NCBI GenBank assembly: GCA_033002965.1
Contig: JAURVB010013104.1
Location: 40,190 to 104,189, forward strand
Source: Piper betle
Lineage: Eukaryota > Streptophyta > Magnoliopsida > Piperales > Piperaceae
DNA: 64,000 nt
Direction: 5' to 3'
Positions 44,214 through 57,485 of the stretch are shown here, piece after piece. The notes under the pieces are model-generated. The model saw only the letters and a list, made by a program, of their open reading frames with translations. It searched no databases and was not told the DNA's origin. A program made the translations under genes and the position numbers. Position 1 is the first letter of the stretch; each line of letters begins with the position of its first letter.

Positions 44214-44859
44214 TTTGCTTGTTTTCTTTATCATTAGTGTTAGTATTTTAGTATACTCGTTGTACTATTTTCATTCAATTCAGGTAGTATAATGTTAGGC
44301 AGAAAGCAAAAGATCCCTGAGATAGAAATAACTTGTCAAAGGATTAGACTAGAAAGGAGACAAGTCATGACTCATAATTTCAATCAATAAAATTTTGGAA
44401 ATGAGAACATTGGAGAGCAGAATTTTCACAATTAAAATATAGTGGATTTGAACCCTGTTGAAATAGCTTTTGGTAATCAGAATATGGGAAATCAAGTAAA
44501 ACATACACCTCAAAACTAGATAGAGGATAATAATAATTGATCATTGGTAGAACTTGCTCTGCCACAACTGGTGGATTTCAACTTCAGTATCATGAGATTA
44601 AAAGCAAGGAACCGTTGCTAAAATGCAAAGGTAGAATTTATCATCATACTCTCTTGAGAAGGCTTTGATCTTAGATGGTCTAGATGAAGATGATGAAGAA
44701 CTAATTAAAAAAATACTATTATTGGATGCACAAGCTAGCACAGCCAAAGAAGGTGATCAAAAGAAACCTTTACCTACGGTGAAAACAAAAGAATATGCCC
44801 TCAATAATTCAGTCACCGGAGCTTAAACTTAAGCCTCTGCCCAAACATTTGAAGTATGT

Positions 44860-47480
44860 ATTTCTTGTTGAATCTAATACTCTTCCTATCATAATCTTTG
44901 CTACGCTATTCCCTCTACAGGAAGAAAAGTTGTTGAGAATTTTGAGAAACTATAAGTTGTCTGTGGGATGAACTATTGTTGATATTTGAGGCATTATCCT
45001 AGAAACCTGTATGCACAAAATCTTACTAGTTGAAGGACGCAAACCTTTAATTGAACCACAAAGGAGACTCAATGCCATCATGAAGGAGGTTGAAAAAATT
45101 GATATACTAAAATGGCTGGATACATGTATCCTTTACCTAATACTTGACAATTTATGAGTTAGCCCAATTCAGTGTGTGCCAAAGAAGGGTGGATTAATCG
45201 TAGTTCCTAATCAGGACAACAAGTTAATACCCATAAGAATAGTTACTGATATGAGAGTATGTATGGACTATAGAAAGTTAAACAAAGCCAGAAAGAAGGA
45301 TCACTTTCCCTTTCCTTTCATTGATCAATTATAGGATTGATTAGCAGGATAAGAGTACTACTGTGTCTTAGATGGATACTCTATGTACAATCAGATTGGA
45401 AGATATCCAAATGACCAAAGGAAAACCACATTTACATGTCAGTGGAACATTTTATTTTAGAAGGATGTCATTTGGTTTATGCAATGCACCTAGAACTTTC
45501 CAAAGGTGTATGATGTTTATATTATCGAACATGATTTAGAATGGTGTGGAAGTGTTCATGGATGATTTTTCAGTTTTTGGTAGTACATTTAATCAATGTT
45601 TGTATGCTCTGGATATATCGCTACAAAGATGTGAAAATTCAAACTGATCTTGAATTGTGGAAAAATGTCACTTCATGGCGCAAGAAGGAATTGTGCTAGG
45701 ACACAAAGTTTCCAGCAAAGGCCTGGAAGTAGGCAAGGAAAAAGATAAAGGTCATATAGAAATTTCCACCAGCCAATATTTTTAAGGTTATCAGAAGTTT
45801 CTTAGGACATATTGGCTTTTACAAAATATATATCAAGGACTTTTCCAAAATTGCAAAACCTTTATACAATTTGTTTGAAAAGGAAATAGTCAAATTTGAT
45901 GAGGACTGTTTGCAAGCTTTTGAAAAGCTAAAAGAAGAATTGGTGACTGCCCCCATTGTTGGACCACTTGATTGGTCATTACCCTTTGAGATAATGTGTA
46001 ATGCAAGTGACTACACTATTGGAGAGGCTTTAATCTAGCACCTAAACAAAAATTTTGACACAATTCACATTGCAAGTAAGACACTTTCGACACTCAGAAG
46101 AATTATACCACTACTGAAAAAAAATTATTAGTTGTGGTGTATGTTCTTGAAAAGTTCATATCTTACTTGATGGGTATCAAGGTCACATTTATCACAGATC
46201 AAGCAACATTAAAATACCTGTTTCATAATAAGTATACCAAGCTGAGACTCATTTTGTGGGTTTTGTTGCTAAAGGAATTTAATTTGCAATAAAGGCCGAG
46301 AAAGGTTCAGAGAATGTGGTAGCTGACCACTTATCAAGGTTGGAAAACAAGGGAATATAGGAAGATTGCATACCAATTCAGGAGAAATTTCTAGATGAAC
46401 ATCTGTTTCAGGTCAGCACCTAAAACTTGCCTTGGTTTGCTGATTAAGTCAATTTTCTTGTTGGTCAAGTAATGCCACATGATATATCACCTTAACAAAA
46501 GAAAATTTTTTTGTAGGATATAAATAGTTATTACTGGATGATCTATATTTGTTTAAGAAGTGTAGTGATCAGCTTATAAGAAGATGTGTTTCATAAGAAG
46601 AAATACAAGACATTCTTCATCATTGCCATTCTTCAAACCATGGAGGACATTTTGGTGGTCAAAGAACTACAATAAAAGTGCTACAAAGTGGATTCTATTG
46701 GCCAACTATTTTCAAAGATGCTTACTCAATTGTTATGCATTGTGATAGATGTAAAAAAAGTGGAAATATTTCCATAATACAAGAAATGCCTTTCAATGGA
46801 ATTTTAGAAGTCGAGCTCTTTGATATGTGGGGTATAGACTTAATGAGACCTTTCATGCTTTCAAATTAGGATTAGGACATCCTTGCAGCAATTGATTATG
46901 TATCAAAATGGGTTGAATCAATAGCATTGCCCACCAATGATGCCAAAGTGGTAATCAAATTCTTGAAGAAGAATATCTTTGTAAGATTCAAAACAACGAT
47001 GGCTGTCATGAGTGATGAGGTATCACATTTATTCAATCAAGCTTTTGAGACATTGTAAGTAAAGTATGGGTTAAGGCATAGAGCTGCTACACCTTACTAT
47101 TCCTAAATAGGTGGGTAAGTTGAGATCTCAAATAGAGAAATCAAAAGAATTTTGGAAAAGATAGTTAATCCCTCAAGAAAGGACTGGTCACTTAAGCTAG
47201 ATGACCACTTTGGGCATATATAATAGCCTTCAAATCACCAAAAGAAATGTCCCCATTTAGGTTGGTCTATAGCAATGCTTGTCACTTATCGGTTGAACTA
47301 GAGCACAAAGTATATTGGGCAATTTAGAAGTTGAATTTTGAGGCAAAGGAATGTGGACAAAAGAAGCTAATGGAATTGAATGAAATGGATGAATTCAGAG
47401 TAGAGGCCTATTCAAATGCTGAGTTGTACATGGAATGTACCAAGCACGAGCATGACAAGCACATCCTGGTATGAAATTTT
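44860..47480 (+). pseudogene. Gypsy pol of the Athila-like element: reverse transcriptase, RNase H, integrase; broken
   Basis: Reverse transcriptase motifs in order: VSPIQCVPKKGG near 45160, RVCMDYRKLNKARKKDHFPF near 45260, LDGYSMYNQI near 45370, and the FMDDF catalytic box near 45558. The LGHIGFYK-type connection lies near 45805. RNase H follows (about 45980-46350). The integrase zinc domain is near 46617-46760 (HHCH...CDRCKK), with a catalytic-core start DMWGIDLMRPF near 46825. Stops occur every few dozen codons throughout. Confidence 0.85.
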
Positions 47481-47852
47481 GAGTCAGGGCATCATGTTTT
47501 GCTATATAATTGTAGATTAATGTTATCCCCAAGAAAATTTAAGCATAGATAGTCTGGCCCATTTACAATGATTCAAGAGGATCAGTGGAAGTCAAGGATG
47601 AGAAAATAGATACATAATTCAAGGTAAATGTATAGAGGTTGAAGAAATATTTTACTAGAGCAGACACATCTCCATATTTGCTTTAGCAGACAAATGAAAT
47701 AAATGATGTCAAGAAAAAGACTAAAAATTAGCACCAAATGGGAGGCAACCCATGTATTCAAAACAAAAGAAAAGCGAAGGTATATCTGAATAGGTTAAAG
47801 AAGTAAAGTAATAGGATTATAAAAAAAAATGAGAGAGAAAGAAGTAATGTAA

Positions 47853-47899
47853 TAATATGTATATATATATGTGTGTGTGTGTATATATATATATATATA
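47853..47899 (+). repeat. (TA)n(TG)n(TA)n microsatellite
   Basis: Compound dinucleotide tract in the untranslated zone after pol. Confidence 0.9.
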
Positions 47900-48379
47900 G
47901 ATTAAAGAAACAGCCAAGGAAGTGGGCTACATTCAAAATTCAAAATCAATCGGGTCAGGTCAAAAGAAGGTAAAGGTAAAAATAAAAAATTTGCTGACAA
48001 GGGATTGCTCGATTATTTGGGGTAAACATTTCTAACCGTAAGAATCTTTTTCCTTTCTTGTGGGCAATCGACTTTCTTCACCGTCCCTTTTTGAATCTTT
48101 GTCAAAATCCCTGTTCAAGTATGCAACTTCAACTCTTCTTTTCATTTACAATTTGTATTACCATTTCTCACTTATTGCACCTAAGCAATTTATTAAATAG
48201 TGAACACAATTAAGTAATATAGATAGTTTGTCTTTAGACCATTTTCACTTGAGCAGGATTTAGAAAAAATCTTAGATTTATGTATATATGTCTATGTATT
48301 AGTTTTGTTTTCTACAAATACTCCTGTTTTGATGATTTCGTAAAAATGTTAATTTTTTTTACTTTGCAAGTTTTCTTTG

Positions 48380-49841
48380 ATAAAGTATATTGAACAAGAA
48401 TATGAGGAAGATGGGGGATGCGGTGAAATCAAAGTGAAGAAATCCAAGTAGTGGCATGTGAAAAAAACAAAGAAATCAAGAACAGATCATAAGCATGAAT
48501 TAGAGAAATCTGTACCAATGTCAATCATCCAAGATGAAGAGGATGAAGTGCCAAGTTTGCCACCATGAGCCAAGGAAAGAGTAGCAAGCCACCCTGCCAT
48601 CACCTCATTCTTCATGAGGACTCCAACAAAACCAAAGGAAATACCACAAAAGATGGCAATAGCTGGAGGAGAGGACAACTACAAGAACAAGATAACAATG
48701 TGAACAAGGCAGAAAAGGTGGAATGTGAGGACAATGACGAGGAACATATACCTCTCGTCAAGAGGAAAATAGTCAAGAAGAAAAAGAAGGATGCAACTCA
48801 GGAACCAAGAAAGGAATCTAACAAGGAATCAATTACGAGTCAGAAAGAGCCAAGGCTAAAAGAAAAAAAAATAGAGAAGAAGGTTCAAGAATTAAACATC
48901 AAGCTATCTCCAAGGAAAAGTCCTAGAGGCCAATCAGTAACAAAGGAATATGATACAGTCATACAAGAAGAAAGCACAGTTCAAATGGGGAACAATCCGA
49001 AAAAGAAAAGGAGAGAGAGAAGGAAGTGGTAGTTGACGGTAGAAGAACCCAAAGAAGGATAGGAAGTGACTCAAGGGCAAATAAAGGAAATGTTGGCAAG
49101 AGAAGGAAGTTGACCAAGTCACCAAACACATCCGAGAAGAGGGAAACAAGATCCAGTAATAAGCAAGAAATAGAGAAATTAGTCTCAAGCAAGGGACAAA
49201 CTATGAAAGAAAGAAAAAGAAAGTCAGTGGATGAATCTCAAGACAAGAAGAGAGAAGGAATAGGAACCAAAAAGGAGAAAGAGAGGAGGATATCATGCCA
49301 CCTCTAAAGCCAAGAGTTAAACAAGTAGCAAAAAATCAAAGTTTGACATAGAATCTTGGGAGAAATCAGTCAAGTTTTACCCTTTCATTTTGAAAGTGGC
49401 CAAAGCCTGTTTTACTGAGGTTTTGCCAAAGAAGAAATTCATTAAGAAGAGAGGGTCACATTGGGACAATGATCAGGGTGATCAAGAAATAAAGGATCTG
49501 ATTTTGGCACATAGATGTCAAACACTTTGTGAGAATCTATCCAATGCTTGTGTGTCCTTGGTAATGGAACTTTATGCTAATATGAAGGAAATGAAGTAAG
49601 GGTAGATCATTGTGCGAGGAGATGACATTTAATGAGGATGAAATGAGAAAAGCAATTGGTTGTCATGAAATGGTGGATGAATTTTTCAAATTGAGGAAAT
49701 TGAGGAAATCAAGGCAACACTGTGAAACAAGGATCAAATTGTGTAGTGGAACAGAGGCAAGTGGGCTAACCTTTTTAACTTTCATGCAAATGCTCTATTA
49801 CCTAAATACCTGGCTTTATTCAAGATGGTGTGCTACCGACT
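48380..49841 (+). pseudogene. Extra frame of the Athila-like element, first part
   Basis: A lysine/glutamate-rich segment open at 48565-49032 (RKIVKKKKKDATQEPRK and later KKKRRERRKW) is followed by frames at 49026-49307, 49390-49599 and 49610-49843. The last two resemble the so-called putative plant transposon protein domain found outside pol in Athila/Tat elements. The frame is cut at 49842 by solo LTR A copy 4 and continues at 55638. Frameshifts and stops make it non-functional. It is not a host gene despite the relatively long open frame. Confidence 0.6.
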
Positions 49842-50221
49842 AATGCTGTAAAACCCTTGCTTCAGGTAAGGGTTTTGCTCTCTTGTAGTTGCCTAGTTTA
49901 GACCAGTCTCGAGTCAATTCAAGTGAGCTCGAGCCAGAACAATTTTATGAATATGAGTATGAGGCCCAGATAGCTACATGAATATGTTATGGAGGCTGAG
50001 TATGCTCGACATAAATATGATAGTTTTAGTTATGATACAGTAGAATATGAGTTATTAGGGTATATACGAGGTATACATATAATTTTTATGAGTTAGCTAG
50101 GATTTTAAGCCTAGATCTAGGCTGTTGCAGCGTTTAGTATCCGTTTGGGATTTTTTAGGTATTTCTTTTGTATGAAGCATAGGAATTTTGGAACTTTGGA
50201 TTGTGCCCTGTGGGCCCAGCT

Positions 50222-52952
50222 TGTAAAGACCCGGAAAAATAAATAAATAAATAAATAAATAATAAATATATATATATATATGTATATATTCGACGCGGTG
50301 GGATCGAACGTTGGTATCCATGAATTTATTTAAATTATTTACCCGCTATCCGGTTAATTATCAATTACCCGGTCAAGTGGAAAGTATTAGTTAACCGGTT
50401 AAGTATTTTTACCCGGTTAAGTAAACCATACCATTTAACCGTTTAAACTAGTAAAGTGAACCGTATCACTTACCCATTTACCCGGCAACGAAGTGTGTTT
50501 TCATAAACCCTAGGCCTTCTTTCATTTTATAAGGAGAAGGAGGGGGGCATCATGCACATAAGCACCTTGGACAAACGCCGGCTTCCCCATTGTTTTGGTA
50601 AGTTTCTTCCTCTCTTCTTCTTAGTTTGCATGCATGCATATGATCAAAAATTATAATACAAGATAATCATGGAAACTAAGACCTGAAATCAACAAGAAAA
50701 AGGGAGGATGTAACTGGATTAGAACCAGGAATTCACCCACGAACATAAGTTGCTGCCGTGCAGCAATTCTTGTGTGTTTGTGATTAATTACAGCAACAAG
50801 TCATAATCTGTTGCTAATCAGTTGCTGCATCAACGTCCTTACTCATGTTGTAGTAATTAAAGGTGAGATTTCATAGAATTTACAGCCAAGAATGGTAGCA
50901 CGTCCTGCTGAAATTGCCAAGGATGGTAGCACGTCCTGCTGAATTGCAGCAACAGCACCATGGCGTTTGTGTCACGACCAGTTGCATATACCACGCTGTA
51001 GGGTAGTGTTTCTCTTCTTCTGGGCGTTGGGTTGTTGTGCGGGAAGAAGGGGACGCGTGGGGCGGTGCTGCTGGCCACGTCTGAGTCGCCATAGCAGCAG
51101 GTCGAGGTCGCCATGGCTGCTGGTTCGTCGCTGTGGTGGTGCAGTCGCCCTTTGATTGTTGCTGCTAATTTGGTTGCTAGGAAAGGGAGACAATGGGTGA
51201 AGGATAGGATCTAGATTTTGGTCGAAAGAGAAGAGCTTGGTGCTGGTTTTGGGTGAAGAGAAGAATGGTGACGGGAAGAAGAAGAAGAAGAAGAAGAAGA
51301 AGAATGGCAGTTTTGTAATTTCGGGTTGACTCGATATGGGTTGAGTTAAAAATCATAATAATAATACCAACTCGTGTTAAAATCATTGAAATAATTAATT
51401 TAAAGGAATATGAGTTAAGTGGTCAAAATAATAAATTTATAAATTATTACATGAAATTAATAAATTTCGATCACGATAAACGGTAATTAATTAATCGGCT
51501 GATTAAAAGCAATTAACTTAAATTGAAGGGTTATGAGGAATATTTAATAGAGACTTCACCTTTATCATATAAAAGTTATATTTGATAAATAAAACGATTA
51601 TTCTTATAATAAATTCGTAAAGTAAAATAATGGATCAATAAAAGATAATCGCGTAGAAATTACGCGATAGCATAATTAATTAAATAAAGAAGTGTTGAAC
51701 CTTATCGAATTAAATAAATTAATTAATGTGGCATATATTAAATATTTAGTTGCATGCATTTTCGACGCGAGTAAAATTATACTAATGTATAATTTTATGC
51801 CCCGTTCATATTAGGGTTAGCGGATTACAGTCGGACGAACCCGCAAGTCAGGTACGTATAATAGGTAGAACATCGTATTTTCCTTATTGGTAGCCTAGGT
51901 CGGCCTGAGCCCAGATTCGACCACCATGCACGAAGTGCAACCGGGGTTAAAGAATTGACTCAGTCCGACACTGGGTCGTGTTATGTGTGTGAATCTTGTA
52001 ATGCATCGATATTGTTTTGGAGTAGTGATAGCCGCCCCATAAAAAGGCTACGGCCGGGGTGAGTGAGGCACAACGATTCCTCCATCGCACTAGAGTGCAG
52101 TGATTGCCGCCCCATAAAAAGGCTACGGCCGGGGTGTGTGAGGCACTGGCACTGAGTGCAGTGATAGCCACCCCATAAAAAGGCTACGGCCGGGGTGTGT
52201 GAGGCACTGGCACTAGAGCTGGCAGTGAGAGCTTCCCCACAAACGGGGCATAGCGATCACCTGAGTGCAGTGATAGCCGCCCCACAAAAAGGCTACGGCC
52301 GGGGTGTGCAAGGCATTGGCACTGGAGTGCAGTGATAGCCTCCCCATAAAAAGGCTACGGCCGGGGTGTGCGAGGCACTGACACTAGAATTGGTAGTGAG
52401 AGCTTCCCCACAAACGGGGCATAGCAATCACCCGAGTGCAGTGATAGCTACCCCACAAAAAGGCTACGGCCGGGGTGTGCGAGGCACTGGCACTGGAGAC
52501 GGTAGTGGTAGCCTCCCCATATAAAGGCTACGGCCGGGGTGTGCGGATCACAGCGGACACCTCCTCCGCATTGTTTTGGAGTATAGCGGAATCGCTCCAC
52601 CGCATATTAAAATAAATATATGAAAATGGTGGAATGTACTTGTTTGTTTTATCTATTATACTACTTAGTGTTGTAATCACTAACGCGGAATTGCCTCCGC
52701 AGGTGTGCAGATCCGAGATTAGATGATTGACAACTAGAGCATGGAGCAAAGTAATATGAGGACTCCTTTTGTTCTTTAATTGAGGAATAAGTGTGGCTGC
52801 TGGGAAACGGTCCAAGACTGTGGGATTTTATTATAAGTTATGATTTCTAATAATGTTTGACATAATTGTTTGTGACATAATTGCTTTAATTTTGAGTAAC
52901 ACCTAGCCAGTTAGGCCCACAATAGTATCATGAAAAATGGCGGGTTGTTACA
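50222..52952 (+). repeat. Solo LTR of family C, nested in solo LTR A copy 4
   Basis: 2731 bases, TGTAAAGACCC...GGGTTGTTACA, with an exact target duplication CAGCT at 50217-50221 and 52953-52957. It contains an (AAAT)n tract (50236-50264), a (TA)n tract, repeated CCGGTTAA/ACCCGGTT words (50340-50480), a (GAA)n tract near 51279-51305, the GACTCG junction near 51295-51350 and the minisatellite at 52020-52540. No internal domain. Confidence 0.9.
52020..52540 (+). repeat. Minisatellite in LTR C
   Basis: Eight or so units of about 60-75 bases with GTGATAGCCGCCCCATAAAA, AGGCTACGGCCGGGGTGTG and GAGGCACTGGCACT. A second unit type (AGAGCTTCCCCACAAACGGG, CATAGCGATCAC) is interspersed twice, so a higher-order repeat is forming. 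The spacers are themselves repeats, so it is not a CRISPR-like array. Confidence 0.9.
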
Positions 52953-54180
52953 CAGCTTGATTGAGTTCAGTCGAGGCCCATTTAGCCTACTTGCCTCGAT
53001 TCTCGCCCATAAAGTTACTTTTAGGACTCAAGTCACAGACAGTCTCTACCCGAGCTTTCCGTCCATATGTATATTGCATAACCCATAGGTGGGTCCCACT
53101 AAGCCATCAATTATCAGACTTTCAGATCATGCCATGTGGTAAGATTTGAGCCATCTAGATCAACCCTAGTTTTCTCCCACTGAAATTTCAAATATTTCCA
53201 TTGATTGCCAAAGTTTTCTACCATTACCGCTGCCACAACTTCGGTTAGTCGCCGGTGAGACTCTGGCCCTCCTTCGGCCACCAGATCAGTATGGTCATGA
53301 CCACCTCATGGCCGGCTATCAGTTTGTACCCACCACCAGCATCGGCACCGGCATAGTCGCCGTCGGTGACTGAGTTTATATCAATGTTCATCACTGCCGC
53401 AACCTCCATTTCAGGCCGTTATCCAGTGTTGCCGAGCCACCTCCGTCTGATTCGACTACCCACACAGCTTCATCATGGAGAGATCTTCATTTTGAGACCA
53501 CCCATTACCACCGCCGTGGTCGCGTTCACTGCTGGCAGCATCACCGCACCCGGCGGCAAAGTTGTGACTTTCCGGCCAGCTGACAGCAGGACTTTGCTGG
53601 TCGTCATTGCCACTACGTTTCCAGTCATCCCCTCCTTCGATCCTGATCGGCAACGACCCTAGCTGCACTACCGTCGGCTTTTACAATGACGGGCAAGGCC
53701 GCCCTCTGTTTGGCCCGCTTGCCTGTGATTGTGTGTACCATCCTCGTTTGCGTCTGCCTGGCCATGCTCAAGTTCACCAGTCCGAGCCCTTGTCCATGTC
53801 CGTTAGTCTAGTTCATGTTTGCTCAGTCAGCCTAGCCCGGTTTTCTAGTTAACCCTGACCGCGTTAGTTCAGCCTATTCGGTTTGGTCTGGTTTAGCCTG
53901 ATTTGGTCCGGTTTAGCTCATTTTCAACCCATTTTCGATCTTTTCTCGACTATTTTTGGTAATTTGGGAACCCCTATATTAATTTAGATGCATATTCACA
54001 TGATTTAGTATATTTGGATGTTGTAATTATTTTTCTTTATTTATTATTTTATTTATTTATTAATTTAATATTATTCATTTCTTATTATTCATGTATTTAT
54101 TGATTATAATGCATGTTTGTATGATCACTTATTATATTAATGATATGATTGCTAATATTAGTCTTATTTATGTTTTCTAA

Positions 54181-54181
<1 letters not shown>

Positions 54182-54220
<39 letters not shown>
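54182..54220 (+). repeat. (TA)n microsatellite
   Basis: About nineteen TA units inside solo LTR A copy 4. Confidence 0.95.
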
Positions 54221-54224
<4 letters not shown>

Positions 54225-55637
54225 TTATCTATTTGTTTGTTCGCGTATATGTTATTATTTAATTATATTTAATTATGCATTCTTGTATTGTATAATTATA
54301 ATATTATTATTATTCGTGATTAATGACTATTAACTATTTATTTATTTATTAAATTATTATTTATTTATATGCTTACTAACATGAGTATATGTTATTATTT
54401 ACGTGTGTTTACCTATGTATTTATGTAGTATAATTATATTATTATTTTATGATTACAGTATTATTTATGTTCATGTATTTATTATTTATCTAAAATCTAT
54501 GAGTGGATTCTTTGTTTATTTATTTATTATTATTATTTATTATGTCTCAATTTGCGTGCCACGTGTTTGATTGTAGGTTTGTTAGCATTGTTTTCTTTAT
54601 TAGGATATATTGATGATATAAGCACATACCACGAGCATACATTATATAGAGACATCAGTATTAAATTTACAGTGGGTTTCGATATAGGTTATGAAGTCTA
54701 AGCTCCCAGTAGATGTGTCGATGCCCTTGGAGATCCCTCTCTGCTTGACTCCCTGCATATAGAATTTAATCGTGTTTTAGACGTAGGACGACATCAGTGG
54801 TGTTTTATTGGATCTATCCGATGTTAGGCCATTTAGCCATCTTTCGATACATGTTTAATAAAACTACAAGCATGAGATCCCTTGTTGGTTTTGAACTAAA
54901 GCTCCAGAAAAATATGATATAAGCCTCTTCCCAAACCTATTATATAAGTACGCGCATTTTTACGGATTTCACAAATAAGAGAGTGAGTGGTATGGAAATA
55001 TGTATGGACCACACTAGTACTCTTTCAAACCCTGAGGTAGTGCAGTGTATGAGGGTATTGCATAATCCCACTATTTCCAGAACTTGTGGTACTAACTTAA
55101 CTATTCCTTTTGACACCAAGTACCGCGGCGGATGAAATGTGGAAGATGTGAGGGCATAAACATTGTATGTATAAATATGAACATTAGCCGTGCATGAGAG
55201 CCCACACTTGCCTAAGTATGTTTGCTTACCTCCCAATGTGACGCAATCTTGAAGTTTCATAAGTTTTCGTGGGTAATGGAGTACCTATTTGCTATATTAT
55301 ATTAGTTAGTTTTTGGACCAGTAACGCTCGTTACTGACGTTTTTCATATAATATATGTAGGTCTTGTAAATTCTGAGTCGACTTTGTTGGAAGGATAGAT
55401 AAATGCTACACACACTTTAGCTTAACGTATTTATTTCTTTTCTTACTTTTACTTATATTTGATGTGTTTTGATGCGTATTTAACAATGTCTTCCATTCTC
55501 ATGAGACCAAGTGGGTTGTTTTGATCTAATTTTATTTATCGAGTCCTACCAACTAACAATTTTAAACATCACTTGACTCGACCATAACATTTTTAATTTG
55601 GTTCTTAGGTGAACTGAAATCAGGGTGTTACAAATGC

Positions 55638-56151
55638 TCTCATCCCATACCTCCAATGTCATAGTAGAAGGTGCTCAATTATTGATGGCCATAGTATAAA
55701 GAAAAAGATCAACTTAGGCAATGTCATCTATGATCAGATGCACGAGGTGTTCAAACCTTCCAAGGGCTTGTGGTTTCTTGTCCTAATTACCAAGCTGTGC
55801 CACATGGCCAGAATTCAAGAAGGAAGACAAAAGAGGTAGTGAAACCAGTGCTTACCAATCTCAACAAGATCAACAACTGAGACATAATCAATCAGTGGAA
55901 GCAAAAATCATACAACTGCTACCAACTTTGCTGCCAATGCCTTGAAGGAACTCAAGGAATAAATGAAACAGATCAAGGAGATGCAAGGGAAATTACTAGC
56001 ATTTGTACAAAATCATGCTAATTGGAAGAAGATGATCCTTGAAGAAAGGGAGAATAACAACTTTGACATCTCTAACTTTACCATTTTATATGAATCTTTC
56101 TTCGTAGGACTGTGTCATGAAAATTTGGCATGCAATATACAATTCATGTAG
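55638..56151 (+). pseudogene. Extra frame of the Athila-like element, second part
   Basis: Continues the frame interrupted at 49842. It contains YDQMHEVFKPSKGLWFLVLI followed by TKLCHMARIQ, the LPF..LITKLC-type signature of the plant transposon protein domain. Several stops are present. Confidence 0.6.
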
Positions 56152-57485
56152 GAAATATAATGATGAAATAAGAATCGTTCCCACGAGGAAATTTTTAAGA
56201 AAAACCAAATTAATTAACTATTTTAAGTCATTTAGTTCACAAATTTAAAGAAAAAGAATTATTGAATTTTATTTTTGCAAAAGTAATTTCAGAAAATTGA
56301 TTAAACTAAACTAAACTAATAATGATGAGAAGTATGAAAATCTATGTAAGAAAAGACCTAGGATTTTAATTTCTCTCTATTGCCTCAATTAATAATGATT
56401 AACTTCTACCTAATTTAATTAATTGGTTTGCATTGTCAAATGGGGACATAATTATTTATAATTATTTTCTAACATCTTATAAAATTATTAAATCAATCTA
56501 ATTCATCACATTCTTATATGAATCAAAATTAAAATAATACATTGCCCTCAACCCCTAATAGTTGCTTATGGTAAATAGGTATATTCTTATCTTATTCACA
56601 AATTGAAAACTCAATCATATGTTATTTTGCTATGTCTAATATAGTCCTTCTCTTCCAAGGTAGAATTAATTCTCAAAGCAATCAATAATTGGGCCAAACT
56701 ATTAATTGCATTAATCCAAACAAAATAAACAATTCAACTTCAAAAATTAAACTAAGAGAAAATAAAAATTAATTCATCTCAAGTAACAGCGTACCATCAA
56801 AATCCTAGACTCAACAACTACTCCATAATATATAAACTAAAACCCAAAAATTCATTGAATAGATTAAATCTCTTATCAATAATCAACAAGAAAAGAAAAA
56901 AAAGAAAATAAACAAGGTTGAAAGCAATCTTCTCTTCCCCTTTTGTCTTCAAGCAACTATCCCAAATCCAAATTCTTGAAAGCCAAAAAAATTACTTTGG
57001 GACATCCAATAACATGTATTTATACCCCCTTAGTGATTAGAGTCCAACCGGTGCTAGAAAATATGTCCAAATACGCGAATAATAAAATCCTATACGCACG
57101 CTAGTGCAAAGGTGTTGTGTATAAATTTTTTTCGATTTTTCCCAGCTCAAGGGCGCCCTTGAGGTAGACCTCAAACCCAATTTTAAAAATCTACTAGAAT
57201 ATGCCACCTTTACTCCACACTAGCGCCCTTGCGCTGGCCTGTGAACTTGTGTCCTTCATTAAAAAATCTTGTAAACTCGATCCTCAAACCTCGAACTCCT
57301 AAAATACCAAGAAAGTTTAAATTTCATTAACACAGTAAAAAACCAATATAAACAATGATTTTTCCATTTATTTAATCTCAATATGATAATCCTAAAAAAT
57401 AACTAAAATAATACGAAACCCATAATCAAACTATAAAAACACAACTCTAAAATCTTTGCATATGGACACAACGCAACCAGTTCAG
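56152..57485 (-). repeat. Probable LTR of another Athila/Tat-type family, minus strand
   Basis: Near the left end, GAATCGTTCCCACGAGGAA is the reverse complement of the GTGGGAACGAT motif typical of the 3' end of such LTRs (the host element has GTGGGAATGATATCC at 44128). A reversed TATAAATACATG lies near 57010. The boundaries and target duplication could not be fixed. Confidence 0.45.

Larger units (their letters stand above)
49847..55632 (+). repeat. Solo LTR, family A copy 4, split by solo LTR C
   Basis: Starts TGTAAAACCC and ends CAGGGTGTTACA. An exact target duplication AATGC lies at 49842-49846 and 55633-55637. Net length is about 3050 bases without the nested LTR. It has the TATA zone near 54940 and the conserved hairpin at 55319-55336 (CAGTAACGCTCGTTACTG). 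A (TA)n tract lies at 54182-54220, and a GC-rich zone at about 53200-53850 gives chance frames. Confidence 0.9.

Noticed and set aside
48565..49032. Lysine-rich 155-codon frame as a host gene
   Set aside because: It lies between Athila-like pol and a solo LTR, continues into the transposon-protein-like frame, and composition fits the extra frame of such elements.
52020..52540. CRISPR-like spaced repeats
   Set aside because: Plant nuclear context; units are contiguous minisatellite repeats with no unique spacers.
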